A DNA stretch of 64,000 nt from contig NC_086378.1 of assembly GCF_036588685.1 (NCBI RefSeq), forward strand, positions 48,478,686-48,542,685. The letters are read 5' to 3'. Both the position numbers and the translations under genes were made by a program. This document shows, piece after piece, positions 32,930 through 46,264 of this stretch. The first letter of the stretch is position 1; every line of letters starts with the position of its first letter. Source of the DNA: Mytilus trossulus (Eukaryota; Mollusca; Bivalvia; Mytilida; Mytilidae). The notes under the pieces are model-generated. The model had not been told where the DNA came from and searched no databases. It was given only the letters and a program-made list of their open reading frames with translations.

Positions 32930-33053
32930 CACAAAGACATAAGATACACATGAGATTACTATACATAAAACACAAAGACATAAGATACACATGAGATTAC
33001 TATACATAAAACACAAAGACATAAGATACACATGAGATTACTATACATGAAAC
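32930..33053. repeat. 41-bp tandem repeat, three copies, in the fucosyltransferase upstream intron
   Basis: The unit acacaaagacataagataca, catgagattactatacataaa is repeated three times almost perfectly. Part of it (gatacacatgagattactatac) resembles the nearby exon edge (gatacagactatacacggga...), so it may derive from the gene. Confidence 0.85.
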
Positions 33054-33586
33054 ACACACAAAACCAAACTAATCATCGTCATCTGAATATAATATTATTC
33101 ATATAACAAAAACTAGAGGCCCCAAGGAACATGTGACTCTTACCTGATATTTTGTTTTGATAGTTGATGCATAAAAAATGCCACCATTATACTTTTGCTT
33201 TAGTTCCAGAGATATAACTGAAGCCCAAAAACTGCATTTACCCCTACATGTGAATGTTCTTTTTTTTAGCCATGTTGGTTGGCAGGCGCATCGGACACTT
33301 TTGATAAACTAGATACTTGATAATGAGTGTGGCATATTTAACTCTGTCATAGTAGATTCAGAGGAGATGATTGTCGTAAAAAATACCAACATTTACAAAA
33401 CATTGTTGAAAATTGACTTTAAAGGGCAACAAATTCTTAAAGAGTCCGTACACAATTAGTAGTAACTTGTATGATGGCATCATGATAGCAATTCCTTTTA
33501 CAAAAATATTGTACCAGTAATAAATTGTACAAGCTTATAAAATGTAGATGACACAAATATGTATATGGTTTATTTGATTTAGTTTA
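33054..33586. other. Intron or upstream sequence, no feature recognised
   Basis: AT-rich sequence on the 5' side of the fucosyltransferase exon. I could not identify the missing first exon here. Confidence 0.4.
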
Positions 33587-33975
33587 AAGAGAGAAAGGGA
33601 TGGATGGATGGATGGATGGTTGTTTAACGTCCAGTGGCAAGTCAGATGCATATTCAGGACGAGAACATGATAATGATAAATGAATATTAACCCCGCTTTG
33701 TACTAGACCGACACGCTAAGCCGGATTTTTAACGTGCTAGCTCACAAGGTAACAGTTCGCAGGAAGACATGTCACCTTACCCCGACACATTATTCTGACT
33801 CCGGGCCTACCAGTCTTTGCTCTAACTCCTTAATGCCGCGTGCTTGGCGGAGAAGCAGCAAATACCAATTTTCAAGTCTTTGGTGTGACCCGGCCGAGGG
33901 TCGAACCCACGACCTACCGCACTCGAGGCGAGCACGCTAACCATTACACCACCGAGGCGGTAAGAGAGAAAGGGA
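33587..33975 (-). mobile_element. tRNA-derived SINE with target-site duplications
   Basis: On the minus strand the element begins at about 33961 with a tRNA-like head: A-box-like ggtgtaatggttagcgtgc and B-box-like gtgggttcgaccc, the two internal RNA polymerase III promoter elements. A body of about 270 bp follows, containing the reverse complement of gttgtttaacgtccagtggc. The 3' end is an (ATCC)n tail, seen as ggat repeats at 33601-33619 on the plus strand. It is bounded by identical 14-bp duplications AAGAGAGAAAGGGA at 33587-33600 and 33962-33975. An intact duplication means a fairly recent insertion. It depends on LINE machinery for movement. Confidence 0.88.
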
Positions 33976-35149
33976 GGGAGGATCGGAGGAGTCCTGGTCG
34001 TGAAATCCCGGGCTTAAAATCATTAAAGCCCTTGTTCCCGAATTTGAAGAAATTTAAATCCCGACATTCCAAAATTCGAAAAAAGAATTTCCGGATCCCG
34101 ATAGGATTAATCCCGATTTCCAGAGCTTAAAAACACCCGATCCCGACATCTCGTAAAAGGTCATGATCCCTCTTTAAAGTATATACATGTACCTATACTC
34201 TGCATATAAAAAATAATCAACATTATCTTTATCGTTTAGCTGTTCATTTCTGCACCGTAAATTACAATGCCAAACTTATGTAGTTCGCGCTCATATCAGT
34301 CAAATGTATATCAACTTAAGATCGCTGTTTAGATTAAAGGAGGAAATCATGAAATGTATAAAGACTTACATTTTTCTTTTTTTTTCATCCAACTCATTTT
34401 GCTCAATTTGACACATGTGCCCTCCTTCAACCCGATAATAACGTTTATGAACCTGATCATAAATTAAAAATAATATATATGTTTTATTTTCATTATTTCA
34501 GGAATGACTGTAATATTTTTCTGTCTATGAAGAAATAACATAGAAAAATGTGGTGCACACTGAATAACGCGCGTAGCGTTGATGACATCATGGTCACGTG
34601 ACAAAATTATGTATATGATATGATAAACAAAACGACGTCAGCCAATCAGAAAACGCGTTGCATCCAAAATTTAATTATTAATTGATATTATTGAATAACC
34701 TCTTATAAAAACGAAAAATGTTGGATAAATATCTAATATTTACAGGTGATAAAATAGTGGCATGTTCTGTACTTCAATAAACTTCTCATTTGAATAAACT
34801 GGTGCGCAAAGTCATGAAGTCATCTATTTGCTATTTGATCAAGTTTCAAGCCTACATGTATCATATAATAAATTCAGAAATTATTGCGAGGTTTTTCTTA
34901 TTGCGAACAATGCGACAGAGTTGTGAACACATTAATTTAAACATTTTGAAATATTTTTAATCAATAACACAGGAATGTATCAAAATTGTAAAACATAAAA
35001 TCGCATTTAAGTTTAAAATGACCGAATCGTAACTATAAATGCACGCAGTAATTTCTGAATTTAAAGCACTAGGTTTATCCTGCTATCATCATCGGAAAAT
35101 ACCTTCAGCAATTCAAATAAATAAAAATTAGCTAAAAAGACAATGTTTT
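33976..35149. other. No gene; repeat fragment and a possible regulatory stretch
   Basis: 33980-34165 is a 'tcccgacattcc'-rich repeat fragment similar in style to 30230-30400. Bases 34560-34665 contain a palindromic tcacgtga E-box core, two CRE-like cores (tgacatca, acgtcag) and ccaatcag close together. A promoter for the minus-strand fucosyltransferase is conceivable but unproven. Similar 'gattggct' sequence lies at 47885, within 400 bp of the other inverted arm. Confidence 0.35.
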
Positions 35150-36560
35150 AATTGGTAAAAAAAAATGGAAGATATTGTTTTCTTTCTACAGAATATATTT
35201 AGTTAAACAAAAGGTGAAAACATGTCAACACGATTTATTAGTTAACATGATCAATGCAAATCAGATGAGTTATTAGTAAGGTTGATATTTAATTCAAAAC
35301 GAAATCAAAACTAAAAGAAATAAAAATCTCACCTTCAACGTCGTTTACATCATTCGTTATGTATAGCATTTGACACATAAGGAAGTTAGTACTTGATCCG
35401 GTTCACCAATGTCACTTGTAGTTTAGCAGCCTATGGTATAAAAATATCCAAAGGGTTCTTCATCATGTGTTAATTAAATCTGCATGTAATTTTCGTAGAA
35501 TGGGAATGGAACCTAAATCAGAGTTTCAAAGCTCCATAAATCTCCCTTTTGTGACTGTACAAGTTCGTTTTACAAATGTATCAACAAAATCGTGTTGTCA
35601 ATGTAGGTTTGGCTCTAACACAATAACATCATGACAAACATTGTAAGCAAATGAGCGCATTGATATCATTATAAAGTTTCCATTGAAATATTACTAATGC
35701 GGACCTGACAGTAAGCAATGGACATCGAAAATGAAAATCTAACAACTGATTAGAAATTACATTTGACAAACAAGGAAGTCAGTACGGATACAATTCGCTT
35801 ACATCATCGAAAGATCAAAATCACATGTTATGTAAAATATCCAAAGGGTTCTTAAACATGTGTAAATCAAATCATTATGTACCTTCAGCCAAAATTTCAT
35901 AGGGTTCATTGCATAAAATGTCTTAGCAAATTCAAGTTTCGATGAGACTGCTTTTAACTCGCGTTTGGACTAGGACATGTCAGTTTATATATTTTATGAT
36001 TGTTCGATCTTCCTATTTATAATGATTAATCGGTAAAAAATTGATTACCAGTGGCCAACATGTCATGTATACTCAATGTTAAAATTAATGCTGGATCTTT
36101 GAAAAAAACATACTATCAAAATGTAGAGGGAATTCTGCAACGCACACTTTTGTTGCCAGTGCAGGTTTGTCGATTTATGCTTGTGTGTTTCGTTATTGTT
36201 ATCGCGATTTTTCCTGTCTTTGGATGACATATATTTGAACAATTCATGGAGAAAACTATCGGCCTAAATAATGTACAAAAAAAAATAACGAAACATAAAT
36301 ATGCAACACAGCAATAAACGATTATCATAATCACTGAATAACAGACTCCAAACTTGGGACAGGCACATAGACACATAATGTGGCGGGGCTTAACATGTTA
36401 GCAGGATCCCAACCATCCCCATAACCGTGGACAGTGATTGAACAGTACTAGAACAACAGAAGCGGTAACTATAACATCACTTGAAAAAGGATTAACTTTC
36501 TAAGATGGAAACATATATTATTACAATTAACAAAACACAGAGTGGACGTGCCCGTGCTTT
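35150..36560 (-). repeat. Large inverted repeat, left arm (partner 46265-47535)
   Basis: About 1.4 kb that reappears as a diverged reverse complement at 46265-47535. Matches are visible along its length, for example tagcatttgacacataagga (35365) against its complement at about 47310, and aacatgtgtaaatcaaatca (35856) against about 46780. The outer 400 bp (36160-36560) belongs to the high-copy family also found in segments A and B. Confidence 0.8.
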
Positions 36561-36699
36561 ATTCTAGCATCAGAAAATCAGAAGGACTTTAATTTTATGA
36601 TGTGTTTGAGTGACTTGGTCCAGGTCATACAGTTTTAAATTTCACTAAAAAGGCGTTTAATCCTTACAATTCTTAAAAAATGGAATTCAATTTCCATTC

Positions 36700-36890
36700 T
36701 ATCACATGTAAATTTGCACATGCCGTATTTGGCACAACGTTTTGGAATTTTAGATCCTCAATGCTCCTTAACTTTGTACTTGTTTGGCTTTATAAGTATT
36801 TTTATATAAGCGTCACTGATGAGTCTTATGTAGACGAAACGCGCGTCTGGCGTATTGAATTATTATCCTGGTACTTTTGATAATTATTGC
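36700..36890 (+). repeat. SINE-like dispersed element with 'gcgtcactgatgagtctt' core
   Basis: Contains gccgtatttggcacaacgtt, atgctccttaactttgtact, gcgtcactgatgagtcttat, gacgaaacgcgcgtctggcg and tcctggtac. Copies lie at 46067-46245 (+) and 44632-44790 (-), with a fragment near 45196-45240. It is non-coding, short and dispersed, so SINE-like; class inferred. Confidence 0.7.
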
Positions 36891-36964
36891 ATATTTTTAT
36901 CGTTGAAATTAAAATATATACTTCATGTTTGCTTTCTTATAAAAAAATAAAACTAAAACAATAA

Positions 36965-39900
36965 AGGAATCTTGACCAGGTATGATCACACTTCAAGGAC
37001 AATTCAATAAAGAAATTTAAACTCAGGTCAATCATACTTCATGGACAACTCAATAATAATAGCCTGACCCGGTATGATCACACTTCATATACAATTCAAT
37101 AAAGAAAGTTTGACCCGGTATGATCACACTTCATGGACAATGCAATTAAGAAAGTTTGACCCGGTATGATCATACTTCATGGAGAATGCAATAAAGAAAG
37201 TTTGACCCGGTATGATCACACTTCATGGATAATTCAATAAAGAAAGTTTGACCCGGTATGATCATACTTCATGGACAATTAAATAAAGAAAGTTTGACCT
37301 GGTATGATCACACTTCATAGACAATTCAATAAAGAAAGTTTGACCCGGTATGATCACACTTCATGGAAAATTCAATAAAGAAAGTTTGACCCGGTATGAT
37401 CACACTTCATGGACAATTCAATGAAGAAAGTTTGACCCGGTATGATCATGATACTTCATTAACAATTCAATAAAGAAAGTTTGACCCGGTATGATCACAC
37501 TTCATGGACAATTCAATAAAGAAAGTTTGACCCGGTATGATCACACTTCATGGACAATTCAATCAAGAAAGTTTGACCCGGTATATGATCACACGTCATG
37601 GACAATTCAATAAAGAAAGTTTGACCTGGTATGACCACACTCCATGGACAATTCAATAAAGAAAGTTTGACCCGGTATGATCACACTTCATGGACAATTC
37701 AATAAAGAAAGTTTGACCTGGTATGATCTCACTTCATGGACAATTCAATAAAGAAAGAAAGATCCGGTATGATCACGCTTCATCGACAATTCAATAAAGA
37801 AAGTTTGACCCGGTATGATCACACTTCATGCACAATTCAATAAAGAAAAGTTGACCCGGTATGATCACACTTCATGGACAATTCAATAAAGAAATAAAGA
37901 CCCGGTATGATACACTTTATGCACAATTCAATACAGAAAGTTTGATCCGGTATGATCACACTTAATCGACAATTCAATAGAGAAAGTTTGACTCGGTATT
38001 ACAACAGTCCATGGACAATTTAATAAAGAAAGTTTGACACGGTATGACCACACTCCATTGACAAATTAATAAAGATAGTTTGACCCGGTATGACCACACT
38101 TCATGGACAATTCAATAAAGAAAGATTGACCCGGTATAATCACACTCCATGGACAATTTAATAAAGAAAGTTTGACCCGGTATGATCATACTTCATGGAC
38201 AATTCAATAAAGAAAGTTTGACCCGGTATGATCACACTTCATGGACAATTCAATAAAGAAAGTTTGACCCGGTATGATCACACTCCATGGACAATTTAAT
38301 AAAGAAAGTTTGACCCGGTATGACCACACTCCAGTGACAAATTAATAAAGAAAGTTTGACCCGGTATGACAACACTTCATGGACAATTCAATAAAGAAAG
38401 TTTGACCCGGTATGATCACACTCCATTGACAAATTAATAAAGCAAGTTTGACCCGGTATGACCACACTTCATTGACAATTCAATTAAGCAAGTTTGACCC
38501 GGTATGATCATACTTCATGGACAATTTAATAAAGAAAGTTTGACCCGGTATGATCACACTCCATGGACAATTCAATAAAGAAAGTTTGACCTGGTATGAT
38601 CATACTTCATGGACAATTCAATAAAGAAAGTTTGACCTGGTATGATCATACTTCATTGACAATTCAATAAAGAAAGTTTGACCCGGTATGACAACACTCC
38701 ATGGAGAATTCAATAAAGAAAGTTTGACCCGGTATGATCATACTTCATGGACAATTCAATAAAGAAAGTTTGACCCGGTATGATCACACTTCATGGACAA
38801 TTCAATAAAGAAAGTTTGACCCGGTATGATCACACTCCATGGACAATTTAATAAAGAAAGTTTGACCCGGTATGACCACACTCCAGTGACAAATTAATAA
38901 AGAAAGTTTGACCCGGTATGACAACACTTCATGGACAATTCAATAAAGAAAGTTTGACCCGGTATGATCACACTCCATTGACAAATTAATAAAGAAAGTT
39001 TGACCCGGTATGACCACACTCCATTGACAATTCAATTAAGCAAGTTTGACCCGGTATGATCATACTTCATGGACAATTTAATAAAGAAAGTTTGACCCGG
39101 TATGATCACACTCCATGGACAATTCAATAAAGAAAGTTTGACCTGGTATGATCATACTTCATGGACAATTCAATAAAGAAAATTTGACCTGGTATGATCA
39201 TACTTCATTGACAATTCAATAAAGAAAGTTTGACCCGGTATGACCACACTCCATGGAGAATTCAATAAAGAAAGTTTGACCCGGTATGACCACACTCCAT
39301 GGACAATTCAATAAAGAAAGTTTGACCCGGTATGATCACACTCCATGGACAATTCAATAAAGAAAGTTTGACCCGGTATGACCACACTCCATGGAGAATT
39401 CAATAAAGAAAGTTTGACCCGGTATGATCACACTCCATGGACAATTCAATAAAGAAAGTTTGACCCGGTATGATCACACTCCAGTGACAATTCAATAAAG
39501 AAAGTTTGACCCGGTATGATCATACTTCATGGACAATTCAATAAAGCAAGTTTGACCCGGTATGATCATACTTCATGGACAATTTAATAAAGAAAGTTTG
39601 ACCCGGTATGATCACACTCCATGGACAATTCAATAAAGAAAGTTTGACCCGGTATGATCACACTCCAGTGACAATTCAATAAAGAAAGTTTGACCCGGTA
39701 TGACCACACTCCATTGACAATTCAATTAAGCAAGTTTGACCCGGTATGATCATACTTCATGGACAATTTAATAAAGAAAGTTTGACCCGGTATGATCACA
39801 CTCCATGGACAATTCAATAAAGAAAGTTTGACCTGGTATGATCATACTTCATGGACAATTCAATAAAGAAAGTTTGACCTGGTATGATCATACTTCATTG

Positions 39901-42900
39901 ACAATTCAATAAAGAAAGTTTGACCCGGTATGACCACACTCCATGGAGAATTCAATAAAGAAAGTTTGACCCGGTATGATCATACTTCATGGACAATTCA
40001 ATAAAGAAAGTTTGACCCGGTATGATCACACTTCATGGACAATTCAATAAAGAAAGTTTGACCCGGTATGATCACACTCCATGGACAATTTAATAAAGAA
40101 AGTTTGACCCGGTATGACCACACTCCAGTGACAAATTAATAAAGAAAGTTTGACCCGGTATGACAACACTTCATGGACAATTCAATAAAGAAAGTTTGAC
40201 CCGGTATGATCACACTCCATTGACAAATTAATAAAGAAAGTTTGACCCGGTATGACCACACTCCATTGACAATTCAATTAAGCAAGTTTGACCCGGTATG
40301 ATCATACTTCATGGACAATTTAATAAAGAAAGTTTGACCCGGTATGATCACACTCCATGGACAATTCAATAAAGAAAGTTTGACCTGGTATGATCATACT
40401 TCATGGACAATTCAATAAAGAAAGTTTGACCTGGTATGATCATACTTCATTGACAATTCAATAAAGAAAGTTTGACCCGGTATGACCACACTCCATGGAG
40501 AATTCAATAAAGAAAGTTTGACCCGGTATGATCATACTTCATGGACAATTCAATAAAGAAAGTTTGACCCGGTATGATCACACTTCATGGACAATTCAAT
40601 AAAGAAAGTTTGACCCGGTATGATCACACTCCATGGACAATTTAATAAAGAAAATTTGACCCGGTATGACCACACTCCAGTGACAAATTAATAAAGAAAG
40701 TTTGACCCGGTATGACAACACTTCATGGACAATTCAATAAAGAAAGTTTGACCCGGTATGATCACACTCCATTGACAAATTAATAAAGAAAGTTTGACCC
40801 GGTATGACCACACTCCATTGACAATTCAATTAAGCAAGTTTGACCCGGTATGATCATACTTCATGGACAATTTAATAAAGAAAGTTTGACCCGGTATGAT
40901 CACACTCCATGGACAATTCAATAAAGAAAGTTTGACCTGGTATGATCATACTTCATGGACAATTCAATAAAGAAAGTTTGACCTGGTATGATCATACTTC
41001 ATTGACAATTCAATAAAGAAAGTTTGACCCGGTATGACCACACTCCATGGAGAATTCAATAAAGAAAGTTTGACCCGGTATGACCACACTCCATGGACAA
41101 TTCAATAAAGAAAGTTTGACCCGGTATGATCACACTCCATGGACAATTCAATAAAGAAAGTTTGACCCGGTATGACCACACTCCATGGAGAATTCAATAA
41201 AGAAAGTTTGACCCGGTATGATCACACTCCATGGACAATTCAATAAAGAAAGTTTGACCCGGTATGATCACACTCCAGTGACAATTCAATAAAGAAAGTT
41301 TGACCCGGTATGATCATACTTCATGGACAATTCAATAAAGCAAGTTTGACCCGGTATGATCATACTTCATGGACAATTTAATAAAGAAAGTTTGACCCGG
41401 TATGATCACACTCCATGGACAATTCAATAAAGAAAGTTTGACCCGGTATGATCACACTCCAGTGACAATTCAATAAAGAAAGTTTGACCCGGTATGACCA
41501 CACTCCATTGACAATTCAATTAAGCAAGTTTGACCCTGTATGATCATACTTCATGGACAATTTAATAAAGAAAGTTTGACCCGGTATGATCACACTCCAT
41601 GGACAATTCAATAAAGAAAGTTTGACCTGGTATGATCATACTTCATGGACAATTCAATAAAGAAAGTTTGACCTAGTATGATCATACTTCATTGACAATT
41701 CAATAAAGAAAGTTTGACCCGGTATGACCACACTCGATGGAGAATTCAATAAAGAAAGTTTGACCCGGTATGATCATACTTCATGGACAATTCAATAAAG
41801 AAAGTTTGACCCGGTATGATCACACTTCATGGACAATTCAATAAAGAAAGTTTGACCCGGTATGATCACACTCCATGGACAATTTAATAAAGAAAGTTTG
41901 ACCCGGTATGACCACACTCCAGTGACAAATTAATAAAGAAAGTTTGACCCGGTATGACAACACTTCATGGACAATTCAATAAAGAAAGTTTGACCCGGTA
42001 TGATCACACTCCATTGACAAATTAATAAAGAAAGTTTGACCCGGTATGACCACACTCCATTGACAATTCAATTAAGCAAGTTTGACCCGGTATGATCATA
42101 CTTCATGGACAATTTAATAAAGAAAGTTTGACCCGGTATGATCACACTCCATGGACAATTCAATAAAGAAAGTTTGACCTGGTATGATCATACTTCATGG
42201 ACAATTCAATAAAGAAAGTTTGACCTGGTATGATCATACTTCATTGACAATTCAATAAAGAAAGTTTGACCCGGTATGACCACACTCCATGGAGAATTCA
42301 ATAAAGAAAGTTTGACCCGGTATGACCACACTCCATGGACAATTCAATAAAGAAAGTTTGACCCGGTATGATCACACTCCATGGACAATTCAATAAAGAA
42401 AGTTTGACCCGGTATGACCACACTCCATGGAGAATTCAATAAAGAAAGTTTGACCCGGTATGATCACACTCCATGGACAATTCAATAAAGAAAGTTTGAC
42501 CCGGTATGATCACACTCCAGTGACAATTCAATAAAGAAAGTTTGACCCGGTATGATCATACTTCATGGACAATTCAATAAAGCAAGTTTGACCCGGTATG
42601 ATCATACTTCATGGACAATTTAATAAAGAAAGTTTGACCCGGTATGATCACACTCCATGGACAATTCAATAAAGAAAGTTTGACCCGGTATGATCACACT
42701 CCAGTGACAATTCAATAAAGAAAGTTTGACCCGGTATGACCACACTCCATTGACAATTCAATTAAGCAAGTTTGACCCGGTATGATCATACTTCATGGAC
42801 AATTTAATAAAGAAAGTTTGACCCGGTATGATCACACTCCATGGACAATTCAATAAAGAAAGTTTGACCTGGTATGATCATACTTCATGGACAATTCAAT

Positions 42901-44005
42901 AAAGAAAGTTTGACCTGGTATGATCATACTTCATTGACAATTCAATAAAGAAAGTTTGACCCGGTATGACCACACTCCATGGACAATTCAATAAAGAAAG
43001 TTTGACCTGGTATGATCATACTTCATGGACAATTCAATAAAGAAAGTTTGACCTGGTATGATCATACTTCATGGACAATTCAATAAAGAAAGTTTGACCC
43101 TGTATGATCATACTTCATGGACAATTCAATAAAGAAAGTTTGACCCGGTATGATCACACTCCAGTGACAATTCAATAAAGAAAGTTTGACCCGGTATGAC
43201 CACACTCCATTGACAATTCAATTAAGCAAGTTTGACCCGGTATGATCATACTTCATGGACAATTTAATAAAGAAAGTTTGACCCGGTATGATCACACTCC
43301 ATGGACAATTCAATAAAGAAAGTTTGACCTGGTATGATCATACTTCATGGACAATTCAATAAAGAAAGTTTGACCTGGTATGATCATACTTCATTGACAA
43401 TTCAATAAAGAAAGTTTGACCCGGTATGACCACACTCCATGGAGAATTCAATAAAGAAAGTTTGACCCGGTATGACCACACTCCATGGACAATTCAATAA
43501 AGAAAGTTTGACCCGGTATGATCACACTCCATGGACAATTCAATAAAGAAAGTTTGACCCGGTATGACCACACTCCATGGAGAATTCAATAAAGAAAGTT
43601 TGACCCGGTATGATTACACTCCATGGACAATTCAATAAAGAAAGTTTGACCCGGTATGATCATACTTCATGGACAATTCAATAAAGAAAGTTTGACCCGG
43701 TATGATCATACTTCATGGACAATTCAATAAAGAAAGTTTGACCCGGTATGATCATACTTCATGGACAATTCAATAAAGAAAGTTTGACCCTGTATGATCA
43801 TACTTCATGGACAATTCAATAAAGAAAGTTTGACCCTGTATGATCATACTTCATGGACAATTTAATAAAGAAAGTTTGACCCGGTATGATCATACTTCAT
43901 GGCGAGTCAATAAAGAAAGTTTGACCCGGTATGATCATACTTCATGGACAATTCAATAAAGAAAGTTTGACCCGGTATGATCATACTTCATGGACAATTC
44001 AATAA
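36965..44005 (+). repeat. 46-bp satellite array, about 153 monomers, with higher-order structure
   Basis: The monomer is 46 bp: gaaagtttgacccggtatga, then tcacacttcatggacaattc, then aataaa. It repeats head-to-tail for 7.04 kb. Early copies (to about 38100) are more diverged and include small indels. From about 38200 the spacing stays in exact multiples of 46. Variant monomers (atggagaa, acaacacttc, caattaagcaag, aaattaataaag) recur in the same order at 552, 690, 1242 and 1794 bp, giving a multi-monomer higher-order repeat. One variant contains the perfect palindrome GTATGATCATAC. Stops in all frames make coding unlikely. Confidence 0.97.
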
Positions 44006-44631
44006 GCCAATCAATGTCTCTTAAAGTCGTATTCTGTCTTTGATTGAAGAAAACTAACATGGTGGCAATCTGTCTATCATTTTTCGAAACAATTATGTAG
44101 TGATAAATATTTAAAACTGTTATAGGTAACATTTATATATATATATATTTGATGGATATCTAAAGCGTTTTATATAATTTGATAAACAAGTTACATGCAT
44201 GTGCACAAACTTTATTATCTTTTTTACTTAGAAACGTCAGAATTTCAGAATGAACTGATTTATTTCTGATTGAAAGTAGATGATATTCTTTAAAACATCT
44301 TTAGCGAAGAATAAAAGACCATGGTGTTACTTGTATTACATTGATATTGTTCATTGCAAGTAAAACATAGTGAGCGCTAGTAAACGAAATGCATTCTCGA
44401 CGTCTGCTCGAGATATCAGGGTCTTATCTCTTTGGTTACTTAGAATATACTTTTTGACGTTTTATATATTTTTATTAGATAACGAAGTATATTTATGTAA
44501 TATTGATTGACAAAATGACATAATTGCCTAAGGACATAAAGCATCATGTATACCATGATGTTGAAATACTTCCTTCTGTGATACAAGATCAAATGGGGTA
44601 CAAGTAACATTATGAATTAAACAAGCAATGA

Positions 44632-44790
44632 TACCAGGATGAAAAATTAGTATACCAGACCTTTGTTTCTTCTATAAAAAGAAACAACGATGACGCTCAA
44701 ATAAAAAAATGGAATAGATCAAATAAAGTACGAAATTGAAGAGCATTGCTGATCCTAAATTTCGAAAGATTTGTCCAATGCTACTAATAA
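44632..44790 (-). repeat. SINE-like dispersed element, reverse diverged copy
   Basis: Its reverse complement reads through atgctcttcaatttcgtact, tatttgatctattcc, gagcgtcatcg and catcctggtat, matching the element at 46067-46245 in order. Confidence 0.65.
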
Positions 44791-44959
44791 CATAATATTC
44801 CTGGGTTAAAATATTCCAAGTGTTACAAACAATTCTTAAATTTGTAATTAACAAATGATTTATGATTACAACCAAGATAACAAATGTTAACGTCGGGTGC
44901 CACATGTGGAGCAGGATCTACTTACCCTTCCTAAGCACCTGAAACCATCCCATGTATTG

Positions 44960-45118
44960 GTAGGGGTCGTGTTGCTTAGTCTTTTTTTTTCTATGTTGTG
45001 TCTTATATACTATTATTTGTCTGTTTGTCTTTCTATATTTAGCCATGTCGTTGTCAGTTTGTTTTCTATCTATGAGTTTGACTCTCCCTCTGATATTTTT
45101 TTTGGCCCTCTTTTAACA
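44960..45118 (+). repeat. Dispersed repeat (gtgttgcttagtctt family)
   Basis: Second copy of the family seen at 31045-31165, sharing gtgttgcttagtctt, tatactattatttgtctgt and the gagtttgactctccctctg block. Confidence 0.65.
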
Positions 45119-46066
45119 CTGTAGTACTGGCTAATTGGATACCCTCGATGAGATAAATCTCCATCAGTAATACTGACCAAGTTATTGTAAATAAACTCCT
45201 GATAAATACCAGGATTAAAATTCTGTATGCCACATTCTAGACAACCATTAAATATTTCCCACTTAGAAACAAGTTATAAACTTAAACCAATATATAATAT
45301 TTGCATTTCTGGCATTGTTTGATTTTTGCTTAAATGTGACTTAATTTAATTTGATTTCATTTAACTTATTTAACAAAAAAATACAAAAAACTAAATTTAT
45401 CGGCAACTTTTTTAGGGGATACTTATACATTTGTTTAAATGATGTGCAGGTCAGTCGATTCAATTTAAAATTCATATAGTAAGAATACAAGGACATATAC
45501 AACTAAATTAGATGAGGTATTTATAATGAGGACATGCATACCGTTTTAATCTCAACTGGCCTAATGAACCAATTATTATTACGTGACCAGTAATTTAGAA
45601 ACAATCTTGGTGAAGTTATCAATGTTTATAAAAAAAATTCTTTAAGGCTTCAACACTTTAATTAAATCTTTGAATATTTATTATCAGTTTCATTATTGAT
45701 TTTGTTTTCAGTAAATTAAAATCTAACTTTATATTATTATGTATTGTAATAAATATACAATTTGTCGATACCTCTATCTTGGCATTGCACAAGGTCATGT
45801 TTTTCTCTTGGCTGTTTACGACGTTTTAACACTAAATTCAGGCGATGTTGGATGTGTACAGATTGATAATTTTGTCTTAAATGCATGATTGGTTTTATAT
45901 GTTGTTAGTGGCTTTTAACTAGTTGTCATTTATTGCAAGTACTCTCAGATAATTATGTACTTAGTGTCTTTTATATCATTGATATGTTCATGATTATAAA
46001 TTAACTGTTAACTAAATCTAGAATTTTTGAAAAAATAAGGCTTTTCTACATATTCAGGAATAGATT

Positions 46067-46245
46067 ATCTTAGCTGTATTTGGCAAAACTTTAAGGAATT
46101 TGTGGTCCTAAATGCTCTTCAACATCGTATTTTATTTGGTCTTTTAACATTTTTAGATTCGAGCGTCACTGATGAGTCTTTTGAAGACAAAACGCGCGTC
46201 TGGCGTATATATAACATTTCAATCCTGGTATCTATGATGAGTTTA
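46067..46245 (+). repeat. SINE-like dispersed element with 'gcgtcactgatgagtctt' core
   Basis: Contains tagctgtatttggcaaaact, ctcttcaacatcgtatttta, gagcgtcactgatgagtctt, caaaacgcgcgtctggcgta and tcctggtatc. It lies immediately before the right inverted arm. Confidence 0.75.
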
Positions 46246-46264
46246 TTCTAATGATAGGATGTAC

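Larger units (their letters stand above)
44006..46064. other. Gene-free region with dispersed repeats
   Basis: AT-rich sequence. It holds a reverse SINE-like copy (44632-44790), the dispersed family at 44960-45118 and a SINE-like fragment near 45196-45240. No coding region is supported. Confidence 0.45.

Noticed and set aside
33885-33960. A tRNA gene on the minus strand
   Set aside because: A- and B-box-like sequences are present, but the acceptor stem does not pair properly. The sequence continues into a 270-bp body with an (ATCC)n tail between target-site duplications, so it is a SINE head.
36965-44005. CRISPR array (regular short repeats)
   Set aside because: There are no unique spacers: the 46-bp unit is contiguous and all of it repeats. 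The window is also clearly animal DNA.
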